Position numbers and translations under genes: made by a program
Shown here: in pieces, positions 18,155 to 26,494 of the stretch
Layout: each line of letters opens with the position of its first letter
How positions within the stretch are numbered: position 1 is the first letter of the stretch
From: Roseibium sp. MMSF_3544
GTDB taxonomy: Bacteria > Pseudomonadota > Alphaproteobacteria > Rhizobiales > Stappiaceae
Reading direction: 5' to 3'
Length of the DNA stretch: 64,000 nucleotides
NCBI RefSeq assembly: GCF_030732845.1
Contig: NZ_JASHKA010000012.1
Location: 124,001 to 188,000 of the forward strand
The notes under the pieces: generated by a model
The model's database searches: none
Seen by the model: the letters and a program-made list of their open reading frames with translations, nothing else
Told to the model about the DNA's origin: nothing

Positions 18155-18706
18155 ATGAAGGAACCAAATCATTTGCGTGTGCTTAGGGATCTGATTGACC
18201 GGGTGTCACGCCTCAGCGCCGCAGAAGACTGGAACGGGCCTTTGAACCCGTCCCAGTTCGCAGCACTTGCCTATCTGGCGAGAGCCAACAGATTTTCGCG
18301 TGCGCCATCCCACGTGGCGGACTACCTGGCCACGACTCGTGGCACCGCCTCCCAGACGCTCAAGGCGCTTGCCCGCAAGGACTTCATCGCCGAAGTGAAA
18401 TCTGAGACGGACAAACGCAGCATTCGCTATGATGTAACGGACACCGGAAAATCATTGCTGGACGCCCCTTCAGGCGTGACCGACGCTCTCGAAAGTCTTC
18501 CCAGGAAGACCACGGACGCGTTTGAGAGCGCATTGAAGGACCTGATCCGGGAGATCTTGAAAAAGCGTGGTGGCAGAACCTTTGGAATGTGCCAAACCTG
18601 CAGGCACCACCAACAATCGGATGACGATCTGTTTTGCAGCCTTTTGAATGTTCCGCTCTCGGCATCCGACGCCGTTGAAATCTGCCATGAACACCAAGCC
18701 GCCTAG
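18155..18706 (+). CDS. MarR-family regulator with C-terminal Cys/His-rich metal-site tail
   Basis: A 183-aa protein. Residues 1-135 form a winged-helix MarR domain: helix-turn-helix around PSHVADYLATTRGTASQTLKAL, and wing around SETDKRSIRYDVTDTGK. The tail after residue 140 is unusual: Cys146 and Cys149 in MCQTCRHH, Cys161 in LFCSLL and Cys177 in EICHEH, plus His151, His152, His178 and His180. Four Cys spaced 2, 11 and 15 apart suggest a zinc or iron-sulphur site that could sense metal or redox state. It diverges from the His-rich exported protein and precedes a MOSC gene by 13 bases. Confidence 0.88.
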   Translation: MKEPNHLRVLRDLIDRVSRLSAAEDWNGPLNPSQFAALAYLARANRFSRAPSHVADYLATTRGTASQTLKALARKDFIAEVKSETDKRSIRYDVTDTGKSLLDAPSGVTDALESLPRKTTDAFESALKDLIREILKKRGGRTFGMCQTCRHHQQSDDDLFCSLLNVPLSASDAVEICHEHQAA

Positions 18707-18719
18707 GAATACCCATGTC

Positions 18720-19406
18720 ATGAACGAAAACTGGAAAATTATTGGCCTTTATCTGGGAGAACCGGAGCAACGCTGGGAAGGAAAAGCACCTTCCGCGATC
18801 CGCAAGACGCAGGCTGTTGGAGAAGTTCAGATCACGCAAACCGGTCTTGTGGGCGACAAGCAGGCGGACATCGAGGTGCATGGCGGTCCCGACAAAGCCC
18901 TGCACATTTATCCCTCTGAGCACTATCGGCACTGGCGCGAGGCTTTTCCCGATCATCAGCAAAAGTTTCACGCAGGCGGGTTCGGCGAGAACATCTCAAG
19001 TGCCGGCTTCACCGAAGAAGATCTTTGCATCGGCGATATTCTTGCTGCCGGATCGGTGCGCGTCCAGATCACACAGGGCCGTCAGCCGTGCTGGAAGCTC
19101 AACCTTCACACCGGCAACCCGGCCATGGCGGCGGCATTCCAGAAAACCGCCAGGACAGGCTGGTATTTCAGCGTCCTTCAAACCGGCATTCTCGAAGCCG
19201 GAGACAAGCTGGAGCTGGCCGAGCGCCCCTGCCCCGACTGGAACCTCAAAGACGTGATTCATGCCAGGTTCAATCCACGGCTGGATCCGGCCATCGCAAA
19301 AGCTCTTGCGGACCTGAAGGAACTGGCAGAGCCCTGGCGCGCCGCTTTCGCCAAGAAAGCCGATCCTGACTACCGGGAAGACACGTCCCGCAGGCTTGAA
19401 TCCTGA
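18720..19406 (+). CDS. MOSC domain protein (YiiM-like)
   Basis: A 228-aa MOSC-domain protein. MOSC domains are beta-rich relatives of the molybdenum cofactor sulphurase C-terminus. YiiM-type members use Mo-cofactor to reduce N-hydroxylated bases such as 6-N-hydroxylaminopurine. Typical segments are VGDKQADIEVHGGPDKALHIYP (about 42-63), GGFGENISSAG (about 84-94) and the conserved Cys in GRQPCWKLN (about 123). ATG 18720 is preferred; an in-frame ATG at 18687 overlaps the MarR gene. It is probably co-transcribed with the MarR regulator. A Mo-cofactor reductive role is family-based inference. Confidence 0.87.
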   Translation: MNENWKIIGLYLGEPEQRWEGKAPSAIRKTQAVGEVQITQTGLVGDKQADIEVHGGPDKALHIYPSEHYRHWREAFPDHQQKFHAGGFGENISSAGFTEEDLCIGDILAAGSVRVQITQGRQPCWKLNLHTGNPAMAAAFQKTARTGWYFSVLQTGILEAGDKLELAERPCPDWNLKDVIHARFNPRLDPAIAKALADLKELAEPWRAAFAKKADPDYREDTSRRLES

Positions 19407-19576
19407 CAAAATGGGCCGTGATGACGGGTCACTCTTGCGTCCCTGGCGCTTTTCCGTTATACGCGCGCTCGCGCCTGCACCCCTGGAGGAGGCGCTTCTG
19501 GACCGACCCCGGACAACTCAAGTCATCCTGACACGGTGGTTCGCCGGTCCGTTATCATACACTCAAGGAGTTTCCC

Positions 19577-20224
19577 ATGGCTGCCAGCTATGAGCTGAAG
19601 GCGTCGGCACGGGACCGGGTGGGCAAGGGGGCCGCACGGGCACTGCGTCGCGAAGGCCTTCTACCTGCCGTAATCTACGGCGACAAAAAACCGGCCCTGC
19701 CGATCACCATTCCGGTGAAAGAAACCACGATCACCCTGCACAAGGGCGGTTTCACTGCACAGATCGGCATCATCAACATCGATGGCGAAAAGCACCAGGT
19801 AATTGCGAAGGACTATCAGCTGCACCCGGTGCGCGATGACGTTCTTCATGTCGACTTCCTGCGCGTTGCCAAGGGTGCGACCCTCACGGTCGAAATTCCG
19901 GTTCAATTCCTCAACGAAGACGACAGCCCGGGCCTCAAGAAGGGCGGCGTTCTGAACATCGTCCGTCACACTGTTGAGATGACTGTTCCGGCCGATTCCA
20001 TTCCAGAAGGTCTGGAACTCGATCTGGCCAATGCCGATCTGGGCGACAGCCTGCACATTTCCGCCGTCACGCTGCCGGAAGGCTGCCAGCCGACGATTAC
20101 GGATCGTGATTTCACGATCGCGACGATCGCTGCACCGGCAGTCATGAAAGAAGAAGACGACGAAGCCGTTGAAGGCGAAGCGGAAGAAGCGACAGCAGCG
20201 GCAGAAGAAGAAGAAAGCGAATAA
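19577..20224 (+). CDS. rplY: 50S ribosomal protein L25 / general stress protein Ctc
   Basis: A 215-aa long-form bL25 (Ctc type): N-terminal 5S rRNA-binding domain (ELKASARDRVGKGAARALRREGLLPAVIYG) and the extra C-terminal TL5 domain, ending in a Glu/Ala-rich acidic tail (EGEAEEATAAAEEEESE). It starts at ATG 19577 behind CAAGGAG. It is followed by two hairpins and then pth, the conserved order in many alphaproteobacteria. Confidence 0.96.
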   Translation: MAASYELKASARDRVGKGAARALRREGLLPAVIYGDKKPALPITIPVKETTITLHKGGFTAQIGIINIDGEKHQVIAKDYQLHPVRDDVLHVDFLRVAKGATLTVEIPVQFLNEDDSPGLKKGGVLNIVRHTVEMTVPADSIPEGLELDLANADLGDSLHISAVTLPEGCQPTITDRDFTIATIAAPAVMKEEDDEAVEGEAEEATAAAEEEESE

Positions 20225-20249
20225 GCTTTGCTTCTGTGATAGAATGACT

Positions 20250-20300
20250 GGAGGCGGTTTCCGCCTCCAATCCAAAGCAGCCGGCATCGGCTGCTTTTTC
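20250..20300 (+). terminator. double hairpin terminator between rplY and pth
   Basis: A perfect 8-bp stem (20250-20257 with 20261-20268, loop TTT) is followed at once by a second stem (20274-20283 with 20288-20297, loop GCAT) ending in a T run to 20299. The second is a textbook rho-independent terminator; some readthrough into pth is possible because pth starts 29 bases later. Confidence 0.85.
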
Positions 20301-20328
20301 GTTTCAAGCATGATCTTGAAGGTGCGTG

Positions 20329-21069
20329 ATGAAACTGATCGTCGGTCTCGGCAATCCCGGAGCCAAATATGCCGGTCATCGGCACAATATCGGCTTCATG
20401 GCCGTCGACGAAATCCATCGGCGCCATTCCGGATTTCAGCCTTGGCGCGCCCGTTTCCAGGGCCAGGTGTCCGAGGGACGTCTGGGGTCCGAGAAGGTCC
20501 TTCTGCTCAAGCCGTCGACCTACATGAATGAATCCGGCCGTTCCGTTGGCGAGGCCATGCGGTTCTTCAAGCTCGAACCGGAAGACATCGTCGTTCTTTA
20601 TGACGAACTCGACCTGCCGCCGGCAAAGTTCCGCATGAAAAAAGGCGGAGGACATGGCGGACATAATGGCTTGAGGTCGATCAGCGCCCACATCGGGCCT
20701 GACTATCGCAGGCTTCGTCTCGGCATTGGTCATCCGGGAGACAAGAAGCTTGTGTCGAACTACGTGCTCGGCGACTTTGCGAAACGAGACAGCGACTGGC
20801 TTGACCCGCTTCTGTCGAATATTGCTGACTTCGCGGACCTGCTCGCGGAGGGAAAAGACAGCCAGTTTGCCAACAAGCTGACGCTCGCCCTGGAACCGGA
20901 AAAGGCACAGCGGAAGGACACGGCTGCCAAGTCCGGATCTGAAACGCCCAAATCTTCGAAACCGAAGGGGCAAAGTCATATCCGCCAGGCGCGTCAGAAA
21001 AAACCTGTCGATCTTCCGAAATCCGGTCCCATGGCGGATATGCTCAAGAAGCTCCTGGGCGGCAAATAG
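20329..21069 (+). CDS. pth: peptidyl-tRNA hydrolase
   Basis: Pth releases tRNA from prematurely dropped peptidyl-tRNA. Motifs: [21 protein letters not shown] with the catalytic His about residue 22, [10 protein letters not shown], and the C-terminal loop [15 protein letters not shown]. At 246 aa it is about 50 residues longer than E. coli Pth; the extension (from about 195) is Lys/Ser/Pro-rich ([15 protein letters not shown]) and probably disordered or RNA-contacting. ATG 20329 is preferred over the preceding GTG because a GAAGGTG site is properly spaced. Confidence 0.96.
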   Translation: MKLIVGLGNPGAKYAGHRHNIGFMAVDEIHRRHSGFQPWRARFQGQVSEGRLGSEKVLLLKPSTYMNESGRSVGEAMRFFKLEPEDIVVLYDELDLPPAKFRMKKGGGHGGHNGLRSISAHIGPDYRRLRLGIGHPGDKKLVSNYVLGDFAKRDSDWLDPLLSNIADFADLLAEGKDSQFANKLTLALEPEKAQRKDTAAKSGSETPKSSKPKGQSHIRQARQKKPVDLPKSGPMADMLKKLLGGK

Positions 21070-21192
21070 CAACCGTCGGCGCACTCCTTGATTCTACTTA
21101 TACGCGAATAAAAAGTGTGATTCGCGTCACAAAATCGACACGGCGCTGCCGCAATCTAAAGCTCCCTGCATATTTTTATCGGGAGATTTTTT

Positions 21193-22221
21193 ATGTTTAG
21201 ATCTTTTTTTATTGCTGCAATTTCAATGACTTTTGCGGCGCCCGCTTCTGCTTTCGTCAAGCTTGACGGGTATTTCATTGCCGAAAAGACCTGTGAAGCT
21301 TTCCAGAGCAAGAACAAACAGACCAATCCGGGCGATATCACCACACTGCCCCGCATGGCTTATGAGATGCTCGGCATCAACAAGGAGGGCGGCGACTATT
21401 TCCAGGTCACGGTCGACGGCGCACCGGTGACGGAGTCCCGCTGGGTCAGCACCTCCTGTGGCCTTCACGTTGTGGCGGCTGACACAAGGACGAGCGGGAC
21501 CGACGTAAATGACACGGTCACCGATGATGTCGTCATTGATCAGACAGGCACGGAATCCATCGACAACCTGCTCACGCTGAGCTGGCAACCCGCCTTTTGC
21601 GAAACACGGCCAGGCAAGAAAGAATGCCGGGACCTCAATGACGGCCACCTGCCCCACACGACCCGGCAGCTTTCGATCCACGGACTGTGGCCGCAGCCCA
21701 AGGGCAACGACTATTGCGGCGTTCCGAACAACATCCGCAATCTGGACAAGCCCGACAATTGGCACCGCCTGCCCGCCCCCGAAATCGATACGGAAACCGC
21801 CGACGCGCTGGAAGCGGCCATGCCCGGCTTTGCCAGCTTTCTGCATCACCACGAGTGGATCAAGCACGGCACCTGCTACTTTGGTGCAGGCGGCGCGGAC
21901 GAATATTATGATGACACGCTGTACCTGACCGGTCTCGTCAACGGCTCTGCCGTGGGTGACCTTTTCTTCAACAATGTCGGCAAGGAAATCACCGGCGCGG
22001 AAATCAGGGCCGCTTTCGACACCAGCTTTGGCAGCGGCAGCGGTGAGCGCGTTCTTATCAAGTGTAAGTCGGATTCAGGCCGGACGCTGATCAACGAAAT
22101 CTGGCTCAGCCTTTTCGGAACAATCAGGCTGGACTCCGATCTCGGCGAACTGATGCGCGCAGCGGATCCGACCGGCATGGGCTGCAAACGCGGCGTTGTC
22201 GATCCGACCGGGCTACAATAG
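21193..22221 (+). CDS. exported ribonuclease T2 family protein
   Basis: A 342-aa protein with a signal peptide (MFRSFFIAAISMTFAAPASA). After an N-terminal domain of about 100 residues comes an RNase T2 domain: LSWQPAFC, CAS I SIHGLWPQ with His163, and CAS II HHEWIKHGTC with Glu221 and His225. These are the catalytic residues for cyclising RNA cleavage. It probably degrades RNA in the periplasm or outside the cell for nutrient scavenging. It sits between pth and ychF, which are usually adjacent, behind an A+T-rich 123-base upstream region that probably holds its own promoter. Confidence 0.92.
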   Translation: MFRSFFIAAISMTFAAPASAFVKLDGYFIAEKTCEAFQSKNKQTNPGDITTLPRMAYEMLGINKEGGDYFQVTVDGAPVTESRWVSTSCGLHVVAADTRTSGTDVNDTVTDDVVIDQTGTESIDNLLTLSWQPAFCETRPGKKECRDLNDGHLPHTTRQLSIHGLWPQPKGNDYCGVPNNIRNLDKPDNWHRLPAPEIDTETADALEAAMPGFASFLHHHEWIKHGTCYFGAGGADEYYDDTLYLTGLVNGSAVGDLFFNNVGKEITGAEIRAAFDTSFGSGSGERVLIKCKSDSGRTLINEIWLSLFGTIRLDSDLGELMRAADPTGMGCKRGVVDPTGLQ

Positions 22222-22399
22222 TCCTCGTAGACGGACCTCCACAGGAAGGACATGCGGAGCGGCGGAAAAACGCTCCGCACACCGTTAGGGTACGGACCCA
22301 TAAATGAAGCCGAGGACATCGGCCAAGTCTTGACCTGCCGACCGCGCTCGGGCATGTAGCGCTGCGACAGTTTCAGACACGAACCGAAAGCAATCTCCC

Positions 22400-23500
22400 A
22401 TGGGATTCCAGTGCGGCATTGTTGGACTGCCGAATGTCGGCAAGTCCACGCTTTTCAACGCGCTCACCAAAACCGCAGCGGCCCAGGCCGCCAACTATCC
22501 GTTTTGCACGATCGAACCGAATACCGGCGAAGTCGCCGTTCCCGATCCGCGTCTTTATGCAATTCGCGACATTGCCGCGTCCAAGGAAGTCATCCCAACA
22601 CGGATCACCTTCGTGGACATTGCAGGCCTCGTCCGCGGAGCCTCCAAGGGCGAAGGTCTTGGCAACCAGTTTCTCGCAAATATCCGTGAAGTCGACGCCA
22701 TCGCCCATGTGCTGCGCTGCTTCGAGGATGACGACATTACCCATGTCGACGGCACGATCGATCCGCTCGCAGATGCCGAGACGGTCGAGACCGAACTCAT
22801 GGTCGCCGATATGGAAAGCCTTGAGCGCCGCATTGCGCCTCTAAAGAAAAAGGCGACCGGTGGCGACAAGGAGGCCAAGGCGGTTCTGCCGCTCATGGAG
22901 GCCGCTCTCGCTCTGCTGCAGGACGGCAAACCGGCCCGCCTTCTGGAAACGGCAGATGCCGAGGAAGCCAGGATGCTGAAGGGCCTGAACCTTCTGACGT
23001 CCAAACCGGTCCTTTACGTCTGTAACGTGGACGAAGCCTCTGCTGCTGACGGCAATGCCCTGTCGCAGAAAGTCGCTGAAATGGCCGCAAAGGAAGGCGC
23101 TGCTGCCGTTGTCATTTCCGCCGCAATCGAAGCGGAGATCTCGCAACTCGACAAGGAAGAGCAGGACGAATTCCTGGAGACGATCGGTCTTGAAGAACCG
23201 GGCCTCGATCGCATGATCCGCGCCGGCTACGATCTCCTCGGTCTGATCACTTACTTCACCGCCGGTCCGAAGGAGACCCGTGCCTGGACGATTACCGAGG
23301 GAACGAAGGCACCCGGTGCCGCCGGAGTGATCCACACGGATTTTGAACGCGGCTTCATCCGGGCCCAGACAATCGCCTATGATGATTATGTGTCTCTTGG
23401 CGGTGAAAACGCGGCCAAGGACGCAGGCAAGGCGCGCGACGAGGGCAAGGAGTACATTGTCAAGGACGGCGACGTGCTTCTGTTCAAGTTCAACACCTAA
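22400..23500 (+). CDS. ychF: redox-regulated ATPase YchF (Obg-family)
   Basis: A 366-aa YchF/OLA1 protein, an ATPase of the Obg GTPase family that binds ribosomes. P-loop GLPNVGKSTLFNALT (about 8-22), G3 DIAGLVRGASKGEGLGN, and a C-terminal TGS domain with TYFTAGPKETRAWTI and the ending KEYIVKDGDVLLFKFN. The NKxD-type position reads YVCNVDE, the family's ATP-preferring variant. It starts at ATG 22400. A bidirectional terminator follows about 100 bases later. Confidence 0.96.
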   Translation: MGFQCGIVGLPNVGKSTLFNALTKTAAAQAANYPFCTIEPNTGEVAVPDPRLYAIRDIAASKEVIPTRITFVDIAGLVRGASKGEGLGNQFLANIREVDAIAHVLRCFEDDDITHVDGTIDPLADAETVETELMVADMESLERRIAPLKKKATGGDKEAKAVLPLMEAALALLQDGKPARLLETADAEEARMLKGLNLLTSKPVLYVCNVDEASAADGNALSQKVAEMAAKEGAAAVVISAAIEAEISQLDKEEQDEFLETIGLEEPGLDRMIRAGYDLLGLITYFTAGPKETRAWTITEGTKAPGAAGVIHTDFERGFIRAQTIAYDDYVSLGGENAAKDAGKARDEGKEYIVKDGDVLLFKFNT

Positions 23501-23601
23501 GTCGCGGCACTGGACGGCAACCTCGGCGGTCCGGTCTTTGGGCGCTTGCAGGCTTGATTGGTTTTTTGCGCGTCCGCGACTGTCGCCCCCATTAGAACAA
23601 G

Positions 23602-23633
23602 GAAAACCCCGATGGTTTCCCAACGGGGTTTTC
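23602..23633. terminator. bidirectional terminator between ychF and small protein 1
   Basis: Arms GAAAACCCCG (23602-23611) and CGGGGTTTTC (23624-23633) form a perfect 10-bp stem around a 12-base loop. The A and T parts of the stem serve as U tracts in either direction. It lies just past the stop of the minus-strand 54-aa ORF and about 100 bases past ychF, so it can end both converging transcripts. Confidence 0.8.
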
Positions 23634-23634
23634 T

Positions 23635-23799
23635 TCAGCTTCTATCGAGGCCCATCAGCATGAGCGGGTTCGGACCTTTCTGGTCCTGCCATTTTGCGGC
23701 TCTCACCGATCCGTGTTTCTCTGTCGGTTCAGACCGCTGACCGTTGTATTCCTTCACCAGGCGGTCGATGTCGTAATATGAGTATCCAATAGGTTCCAT
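23635..23799 (-). CDS. small protein 1 of a tandem paralogous pair (54 aa, unknown function)
   Basis: A 54-aa ORF from ATG 23799 to TGA 23635, starting MEPIGYSYYDIDRLVKEY and ending PNPLMLMGLDRS. A strong AAGGAG site lies seven bases before the ATG and a terminator abuts the stop. It matches the 53-aa ORF just upstream (23959-24120): both have M-x-P, then YSYYxxDR at the same place, a variable charged middle, and NPLxMxGLxR at the end. No signal peptide or membrane helix is visible. The paired conservation of both ends, with a ribosome site each, makes a real protein likely. I recognise no family; it is not the DUF1127 type. Confidence 0.7.
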   Translation of the reverse strand: MEPIGYSYYDIDRLVKEYNGQRSEPTEKHGSVRAAKWQDQKGPNPLMLMGLDRS

Positions 23800-23916
23800 T
23801 TCATTACTCCTTCCATTCGTTGCTGAATGAAAGGTGGGAAGTGGCCATGTCCGATGCCTTTCCGGCGGGTTACAATCCGGTCAGAAAAGCAAAAAACTTG
23901 AAGCCGCCACTGCAAG

Positions 23917-23942
23917 AAAAAACCCGCCGTTACAGGCGGGTT
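23917..23942 (-). terminator. terminator after small protein 2
   Basis: A perfect 8-bp stem (23921-23928 with 23935-23942; AACCCGCC / GGCGGGTT) with loop GTTACA begins 16 bases past the stop of the 53-aa ORF. On the minus strand it runs into a T tract complementary to the A run at 23917-23922. This gives each small gene its own transcription end. Confidence 0.85.
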
Positions 23943-23958
23943 CTTTTCATCAGCTTTG

Positions 23959-24120
23959 TCAGCGGCCCAGACCCAGCATTGTCAACGGGTTCCAGTTCCC
24001 CAGTTTGAACATGTCGCTATTTTCGGCCTTCCGCGTTTGCGCCGACCGGTGCTTTTTCTGCGCTTCGCGTTCAATCAACATCCGGTCAAGCGCGTAGTAG
24101 GAATATTCGCTTGGTTTCAT
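23959..24120 (-). CDS. small protein 2 of a tandem paralogous pair (53 aa, unknown function)
   Basis: A 53-aa ORF from ATG 24120 (MKPSEYSYYALDRMLIE) to 23959, ending NWNPLTMLGLGR. ATG 24120 is chosen because a GGGAG site lies eight bases before it; the frame is open a little further. It shares YSYYxxDR near the start and NPLxMxGLxR at the end with the neighbouring 54-aa ORF, while the centre differs (here Lys/Arg/Gln-rich). It has its own terminator. It is a soluble small protein, predicted to start with an amphipathic helix. Function unknown; the histidine kinase gene upstream is on the same strand, 121 bases away. Confidence 0.75.
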   Translation of the reverse strand: MKPSEYSYYALDRMLIEREAQKKHRSAQTRKAENSDMFKLGNWNPLTMLGLGR

Positions 24121-24241
24121 TTTGATCACTCCCATGGTTTGCACATGAAAGAGATATGGTTCGGCAATATGGGCGGCGGATTTCCGAGAGATTAAGCTTT
24201 GGACATGTTCAGGAGAGATTCGCCTTGAAGGTCAGAAACAC

Positions 24242-25582
24242 TCAATGATCCGGTTGACCCGGCGAGAACCGCAGTTCGATCTTGAGGCCCGGGTTTTTTG
24301 GTCCCGCATCGGAATTGTCCGTGACGTAAATCTGTGCCCCGTGGAGAGTGGCGATCGTCCGGACAAGAGCCAGGCCAAGCCCTGAGCCAGGTGTTGTCCG
24401 GCTTTCTTCAAGCCGGTACATCGGTTCGAACACCCTGTCTCGATAAGCCTCGGGAATACCCGGACCGTTATCAGAGAGCGAAACGCTGTTGGCGTTTGCA
24501 ACGAGTGTCAGGCGTGTCCCTTCAGGGGTATGTTTCAGGCTGTTTTCAATCAGGTTCGCAATCGCCTGGAGCAGGAGCCGCCGATCCCCGGCAATCTCGG
24601 CCGTCTTTCCCGCCTTGAGTTCAAAATGTCTTCCGCTGTCCTCCACGACCGCACGGTAGATCTCTCCTGCTTCTTCAGCCAGCCTGGACAGGTTGAGCGT
24701 TTCAAAGCGCCGCCGATGCTCTCCAGTTTCCAGCTCGGCGATGCGCAGCAGTGCTTCAAAAAGAGCAATCATTTCATCCGTTTGAGCGAGGGCTTTTTCG
24801 ACGGCACCCGTGTCTCCGGGCGTCTTTTCAATGGCTTCTAGCTGCGCCTGCAAGCGCGTCAGGGGTGTTTTGAGATCATGAGCAATATTCGCCGTCAGGT
24901 TCCGTGTTTGCCTCAGCAGTATTTCCAGGCGTGCGGTCGTCCGATTGATATCCCGTGCAAGACGGTCAAAGTCGTCGTTCCCACCGGCAACCTCGACCCG
25001 TGCGCTCAGGTCACCGCCGGCCACCCTTTCAAGAACGCCGGAAATCGTGCTGAAACGTTTCTGGGCGCGCCAGCCCAGAAACCCGCCAATCGTGACCATG
25101 ACCACAAGCGTCGCGCCGCCCGAGACGGCAAAGATATTGATCAGAACCTCAAGGTAGTCGTCCTTGTCATCCAGGTTCGTGCCAACCACCAGGACCCCAC
25201 GTCCAGCATCGACAGTGTAAACACGCCAGACACCGTCCAGATCGTCCTTCGGTTTTTTGCCATCCAGTTTGACCGTGTCGTATCCCGTTCGCGCACCGAG
25301 AGGTTTCGGAAACAGACCACGTTCTTGCTCATAAATGGCGAACCGGTCTTCCGTTTCATAAAACAGAGCGCGGTTCAGGCCGTTGGTTTCTATGCTGGTT
25401 GAGATCTCGTCCGCGCGGCTCTCAAGTTCCGCGTCAATTTGAGCGCTTATCTCGCGGTCAACGAACAGGATCGAGGCCAGTCCGGCAACGACAACGATCA
25501 AAAGAAAAACCAATGTCAGTTGCACGGCCTGCCGCAGAGCCGACATGCGCAACAAAAGACGTATCCGGTTTATCAATGACAC
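24242..25582 (-). CDS. two-component sensor histidine kinase
   Basis: A 446-aa membrane kinase starting at GTG 25582. It has a first helix (about 20-40), a periplasmic domain of about 105 aa, a second helix (about 148-170) and HAMP. HisKA follows with His235 in ANIAHDLKTPLTRL. HATPase_c follows with the N box ANLIENSLKHTPEG, DNGPGIP and GSGLGLALVRTI. It lies 40 bases downstream of its response regulator on the same strand. The pair diverges from a PepSY protein gene, a common arrangement in which the kinase system controls PepSY-type envelope proteins. The signal is unknown. Confidence 0.93.
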   Translation of the reverse strand: MSLINRIRLLLRMSALRQAVQLTLVFLLIVVVAGLASILFVDREISAQIDAELESRADEISTSIETNGLNRALFYETEDRFAIYEQERGLFPKPLGARTGYDTVKLDGKKPKDDLDGVWRVYTVDAGRGVLVVGTNLDDKDDYLEVLINIFAVSGGATLVVMVTIGGFLGWRAQKRFSTISGVLERVAGGDLSARVEVAGGNDDFDRLARDINRTTARLEILLRQTRNLTANIAHDLKTPLTRLQAQLEAIEKTPGDTGAVEKALAQTDEMIALFEALLRIAELETGEHRRRFETLNLSRLAEEAGEIYRAVVEDSGRHFELKAGKTAEIAGDRRLLLQAIANLIENSLKHTPEGTRLTLVANANSVSLSDNGPGIPEAYRDRVFEPMYRLEESRTTPGSGLGLALVRTIATLHGAQIYVTDNSDAGPKNPGLKIELRFSPGQPDH

Positions 25583-25622
25583 GAAGGCGATCTCCCGTCA
25601 GCGTTCGAGGGCCAGTTGAGGG

Positions 25623-26300
25623 TCAGGTTTCAAACACGTATCCGGAGCCACGCTTCGTTCGAATGAGCGTGTCCGAAAATGGTTTCTCGATCTTGGCGCG
25701 CAAGCGGCTGATATGGGTTTCAACCACACTGCTCGTGGGATCGAAATTGATGTCCCAGACGCGTTCGAGCAGCATTGCGCGTGTCAGAACCCGGCCCTCG
25801 TTACGCATGAAGACTTCAAGGAGCCGGAACTCCTTGGCATTCAGATCGATCTTCGTCCCCTGCCGGGTGCAGATCTGTTTGAGCAGGTCAAGTTCCATAT
25901 CTCCGGACACCAGCTTTACAGGTTCTGACTGCGCGGCTGGTGCGCCCCTGCGTCCGAGCGCGTTGATCCGTGCCAGCAACTCGCTCGACGCAAAGGGTTT
26001 GGTCAGATAGTCATCGGCTCCTGCTTCCAGTCCCTCGACGCGGTCTTCAACCGCTTCCATCGCCGTCAGAAACAGCACTGGCGTCGCGTTCTTGGACGCC
26101 CGGATCGCCTTCAGGACGGAGAGCCCGTCAAGGTCGGGTGTCATTCGGTCAAGAACGATGACGTCGTACTCGCCCGTGGTTGCACTCACCAGAGCGTCCC
26201 GGCCGTTGGCTATCCAATCGACCACGTGCCCGGCGTCGCTCAGACTGGAATGCACCCACTCCCCAATTCCCTCGTCGTCTTCCAGCAGCAGTATTTTCAT
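25623..26300 (-). CDS. OmpR-family response regulator
   Basis: A 225-aa regulator. Receiver domain: acidic pair Glu7-Asp9, phospho-acceptor Asp51 in VIVLDRMTPD, Thr79 and Lys101 in LTKPF. The C-terminal winged helix (about 130-225) shows DLNAKEFRLLEVFMRNEGRVLTR and VETHISRLRAKIEKPF. It is first in the minus-strand operon with the histidine kinase. The gap to the divergent PepSY gene contains inverted repeats that may be its binding sites. Confidence 0.95.
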   Translation of the reverse strand: MKILLLEDDEGIGEWVHSSLSDAGHVVDWIANGRDALVSATTGEYDVIVLDRMTPDLDGLSVLKAIRASKNATPVLFLTAMEAVEDRVEGLEAGADDYLTKPFASSELLARINALGRRGAPAAQSEPVKLVSGDMELDLLKQICTRQGTKIDLNAKEFRLLEVFMRNEGRVLTRAMLLERVWDINFDPTSSVVETHISRLRAKIEKPFSDTLIRTKRGSGYVFET

Positions 26301-26359
26301 CGCACGTACCAGGTTTTCCGTCCCGCATGGCGGTTTGTCCGCTTAGCTGTACAGGGCCG

Positions 26360-26405
26360 TTTCGTCTTCTGGAAACGAAAACGCGTTTCTTTACAAAAAT
26401 GTAAA
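26360..26405. promoter_or_regulatory. inverted repeats between the response regulator and PepSY genes
   Basis: Two symmetrical sites lie in the 194-base divergent gap: TTTCGT/ACGAAA near 26360-26380 with a nine-base spacer, and a perfect TTTACA-AAAA-TGTAAA at 26390-26405. Either could be a site for the response regulator or a promoter element. The assignment rests on position and symmetry alone. Confidence 0.4.
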
Positions 26406-26494
26406 TTTCGCGCCAGAGGCAGGTAAACCGAACCGCCTATCTCTTGCTCACCGGACGGCAGAGGCCACCGGGCAACAGCCAAGAGGAAACAATT

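Noticed and set aside
23820..24008. 62-codon plus-strand frame between the small proteins
   Set aside because: It crosses the terminator and the antisense of small protein 2, so chance is more likely.
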